8,089 nt of DNA from positions 1 through 8,089 of the forward strand of contig JBDUDK010000087.1 in NCBI GenBank assembly GCA_040002995.1, read 5' to 3'. The notes under the pieces were generated by a model. It saw nothing but the letters and a program-made list of their open reading frames with translations, was not told where the DNA came from and did no database searches. Made by a program: the position numbers and the translations under genes. Within the stretch, counting starts at the first letter, position 1. Each line of letters starts with the position of its first letter. Of the stretch, positions 6,386-8,089 are shown one piece after another. The DNA is from JBDUDK01 sp040002995. Its GTDB lineage: Bacteria; Actinomycetota; Acidimicrobiia; Acidimicrobiales; Ilumatobacteraceae.

Positions 6386-6750
6386 GCCGCGTTCGCCTAT
6401 GACTCCTGCCAGCGGGCTGCGTCGATGACCGAGGGCCGAGGCAGGTTGATAAGTCAGTTCAACTGGTGGATCAGAGGAGATCAACGTCTGCCCCGGCTGA
6501 TCGTCGGCGAGTCGTGGTTCAGACCGTGCGGGAACTCTTGTGCTGCGCTTGGAGCCAGAGCGACTCTGTATGAGTGCGTGAGTGGACGGACGGGCCGAGA
6601 AGTCGCGCAAGCCAGTGGCGGGCTAGCGCGATGGGCGCGCGGTGGCAGTCCGCAACTCGATCGATTCCCCACGAACGCGGGGGCTAAGTCCGCTCGACAC
6701 TCGGCTAGTCCGCGAGGCGCCGAGGCAACACCAACGACGGGAGCACCAGC
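6386..6750. other. Intergenic region, possible edge of the integrative element
   Basis: No gene is supported; the forward frame at 6425-6754 lacks a ribosome binding site and protein character. The first part holds a CCTGCC/GGCAGG dyad (6405-6445), a weak terminator candidate for the GGDEF/EAL gene. Next comes a cluster of related short motifs: GTTGAT (6445-6450), GTTCAAC (6457-6463), GATCAG (6469-6474), ATCAAC (6480-6485) and CTGATC (6497-6502). The last part holds three AGTCCGC repeats. No tRNA-like sequence was found, so a tRNA attachment site is not evident. Confidence 0.45.
6647..6713 (+). repeat. Three AGTCCGC direct repeats upstream of the HTH gene
   Basis: Exact copies start at 6647, 6687 and 6707, 40 and 20 bp apart, so they lie near the same face of the helix. 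The last two also share the preceding GGCT(A). They end 37 bp before the ATG of the excisionase-like gene. Direct repeats beside such genes are often binding sites for the excisionase or the integrase N-terminal domain (inference). Confidence 0.6.
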
Positions 6751-6987
6751 ATGACCAACGCTCGGGCGCTCCGCCAGACTTCGTCGGAGGTGAACCCAAG
6801 GACCTACACGGTCGAGCAGGTAGCCAGGATCCTGGGCATCTCGCGGTCGACCGCCTACGAGTGCGTCCGACTCGGCACGCTCCCCTGCCTTCGCTTCCGA
6901 CGTCGGATCGTGATACCCGCGAGCGCGATCGAGCGACTTCTCGAGGGGGCGGGACCGATCGTCGACGAGACAATCGGGTCGACCTAA
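6751..6987 (+). CDS. Excisionase-family helix-turn-helix protein, 78 aa
   Basis: This is a small DNA-binding protein of the excisionase/MerR-like winged-helix class. The domain spans about residues 18-65. YTVEQVARILGISRSTAYE is the helix-turn-helix, LGTLPCLRFRRRIVIPASAI is the wing and following strand, and it ends in the typical ERLLEG helix. Such proteins steer an integrase towards excision or act as small repressors. The ATG has a GGGAG ribosome binding site at 6739-6743, seven bases upstream. It faces the integrase gene tail to tail, and its TAA overlaps the integrase TAG by four bases (6984-6987). That is unusual, because excisionase and integrase genes often run in the same direction. 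The short upstream region with three AGTCCGC repeats may be its own control site. The family call is firm; the excision role is inferred from the neighbour. Confidence 0.85.
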   Translation: MTNARALRQTSSEVNPRTYTVEQVARILGISRSTAYECVRLGTLPCLRFRRRIVIPASAIERLLEGAGPIVDETIGST

Positions 6988-8089
6988 CGGCGACTCAAGT
7001 CCAACTCGAAGATCTTGGAGGCGACGACATCGGCAGCGTCCCGTGCGATCGCCGGCGTGACGTGCGAGTAGAGATCGAGGGTGATGCCAACGGTCGCGTG
7101 ACCCAGGCGTTCGGACACCACCTTCGGATGGACGCCAGCCTTCAGTGCGATGGTTGCGTACGTGTGGCGGAGGTCGTGCAGTCGAATGCGGGGCAGACCG
7201 GCCAACCGCGTCAACCGGACGAACTCTCGCGAGAACCACTCCGGATGCAACAGCCGACCAAGGTCGTCGCGAAAGGCCAGATCGTTGGTCGTATCCCACA
7301 CCTCCCCGACGGCGAGGCGCTCCTGGCGTTGAAGGCGCCGATGTTGTTTGAGCACGGACATGGTCTGGTCGTCGAGGTACACGACCCGGCGGCTGCGAGC
7401 GGTCTTGGGCGGACTGAATGTCGGCACGAAGTCCACAGTGGTCAGTGTCTGCACGATTCCGAGCTGCGCGGCGTCGAAGTCGATGTCGCCCCATCGCAGA
7501 CCGAGCACCTCACCGCGGCGCATACCGGTCGTCGCGAGGAGCACGTATGCAGCGAACAGCCGATCGTCGCGAGCGATGGCAAAGAACTCGCGGAGCTCAT
7601 CAGTCGACCACGTGTTGAACTCTTTGCGAGGTGCCGTCGGAGGTTTCGCTGCGGCCGCGGCATTTCGCGGCACGAGGCCGAGACGCTCGGCGTCGGCGAG
7701 CGCCTTACGCAAGACGACGTGAGTGTTGCGAACGGTCTTGGCCGCGAGGCGATCCCTCAGGTTCCCGTTCTCGAGGAGGTCGGTGTAGAGCTTCTCGATC
7801 TGGGCGGGCGTCAGCGCCTGAAGCGGCATCCGACCGATTTGTCGGGTTATCCGATCGGCGGCGATTTGGTAGCTCCGCAACGTGGTGGGACGGAGCCGCT
7901 GCCGCTGGCTCGCCAGCCAATCGGCGAAGAACTCGCCGACGGTGATCCGGGAGCGCCGGGACACCGTTCCCGTCTCGACCTCATGAAGGAGAACCGAGAG
8001 CGCAGCTTCCGCTTGCTTCCTATTGGCGAACCCTTGCCGCAGGATCTGCTGCCGCTTGCCCGTGGCCGGATCGGGCCCGACATCGACAC
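6984..8089 (-). CDS. Phage-type tyrosine recombinase (integrase), 5' end outside window
   Basis: It catalyses site-specific integration and excision of a mobile element by strand exchange through a tyrosine. The visible 367 codons run off the right edge without a stop. They begin with an arm-type DNA-binding region (DVGPDPATGKRQQILRQGF, then KQAEAAL) and continue into the core-binding domain (TVGEFFADWLASQ onwards). The catalytic domain has Arg in TTGMRRGEVLGLRW, Lys in PPKTARSRR, the HDLRHTYAT box (His at 7176-7178, Arg at 7167-7169), His in ERLGHAT and the nucleophile Tyr in LDLYSHV (7068-7070). All key residues are present, so the enzyme should be active. A GTG at 7962-7964 could start a shorter protein, but that would cut off the clearly conserved N-terminal region, so the reading frame is carried to the edge. 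The rest of the element probably lies to the right. Confidence 0.95.
   Translation of the reverse strand, partial: VDVGPDPATGKRQQILRQGFANRKQAEAALSVLLHEVETGTVSRRSRITVGEFFADWLASQRQRLRPTTLRSYQIAADRITRQIGRMPLQALTPAQIEKLYTDLLENGNLRDRLAAKTVRNTHVVLRKALADAERLGLVPRNAAAAAKPPTAPRKEFNTWSTDELREFFAIARDDRLFAAYVLLATTGMRRGEVLGLRWGDIDFDAAQLGIVQTLTTVDFVPTFSPPKTARSRRVVYLDDQTMSVLKQHRRLQRQERLAVGEVWDTTNDLAFRDDLGRLLHPEWFSREFVRLTRLAGLPRIRLHDLRHTYATIALKAGVHPKVVSERLGHATVGITLDLYSHVTPAIARDAADVVASKIFELDLSRR

Noticed and set aside
6386..6750. tRNA gene as attachment site for the integrase
   Set aside because: GTTC-containing stretches were checked on both strands, including GTTCAACTGG, GTTCAGACC and the CCCCACGAACGCGGGG hairpin; none gives a proper T-arm with an acceptor stem.
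6425..6754. Forward-strand frame of 109 codons before the HTH gene
   Set aside because: No ribosome binding site and no protein-like pattern; it covers the repeats and dyads and runs into the start of the HTH gene.
7847..8089. Second reverse frame at the right edge
   Set aside because: It is out of frame with the integrase, whose own frame there encodes a recognisable arm-binding domain.

Overview
The window comes from a high-GC bacterium, most likely an actinobacterium (inference). The evidence is strong G/C preference at third codon positions, GTG starts, and the style of the proteins: a tandem ABM-fold protein, a NarL/LuxR-type regulator, a ten-segment membrane GGDEF/EAL protein and a phage-type integrase with an arm-binding domain. 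No rRNA, tRNA or CRISPR array was found. No genus can be named from the sequence alone.

Layout. The left edge (1-60) is a 12-bp tandem repeat. In one forward frame it reads as the Val/Ala/Ser/Pro-rich tail of a gene that enters from the left and stops at 50. About 880 bp with no convincing gene follow, containing several short GC-rich hairpins. A 200-residue protein made of two ABM-like (dimeric alpha/beta-barrel) halves lies at 932-1534 (+). Just after its stop are two strong stems that share bases and cannot form together (1549-1580 and 1561-1613). The rest of the gap to 2094 is gene-free. A response regulator (receiver plus LuxR-type helix-turn-helix) runs leftwards at 2095-2805, without a histidine kinase beside it. 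The stretch 2806-4069 is poor in genes; it holds one doubtful short reverse-strand ORF (3163-3492), a GC hairpin and an AT-rich patch with GAACT repeats.

The largest gene (4070-6385, +) is a membrane-bound cyclic-di-GMP protein with about ten transmembrane segments, a GGDEF domain with intact active-site and I-site motifs, and an EAL domain. The EAL domain keeps most of its signature but has substitutions at three conserved positions, so the protein may mainly make c-di-GMP rather than degrade it.

The right end looks like the edge of an integrative element. A small excisionase-type helix-turn-helix gene (6751-6987, +) meets a tyrosine recombinase gene (6984-8089, -, running off the right edge) tail to tail, with the two stop codons overlapping by four bases. 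Just upstream of the helix-turn-helix gene are three AGTCCGC repeats spaced 40 and 20 bp apart.

Working together: the response regulator and the GGDEF/EAL protein are both signalling proteins, but they are about 1.3 kb apart and point away from each other, so a functional link is not shown. The integrase and helix-turn-helix protein form a plausible integration/excision module. No clear new multi-gene system is visible. The best leads are the altered EAL active site, the convergent int/HTH pair with phased repeats, and the paired exclusive hairpins.
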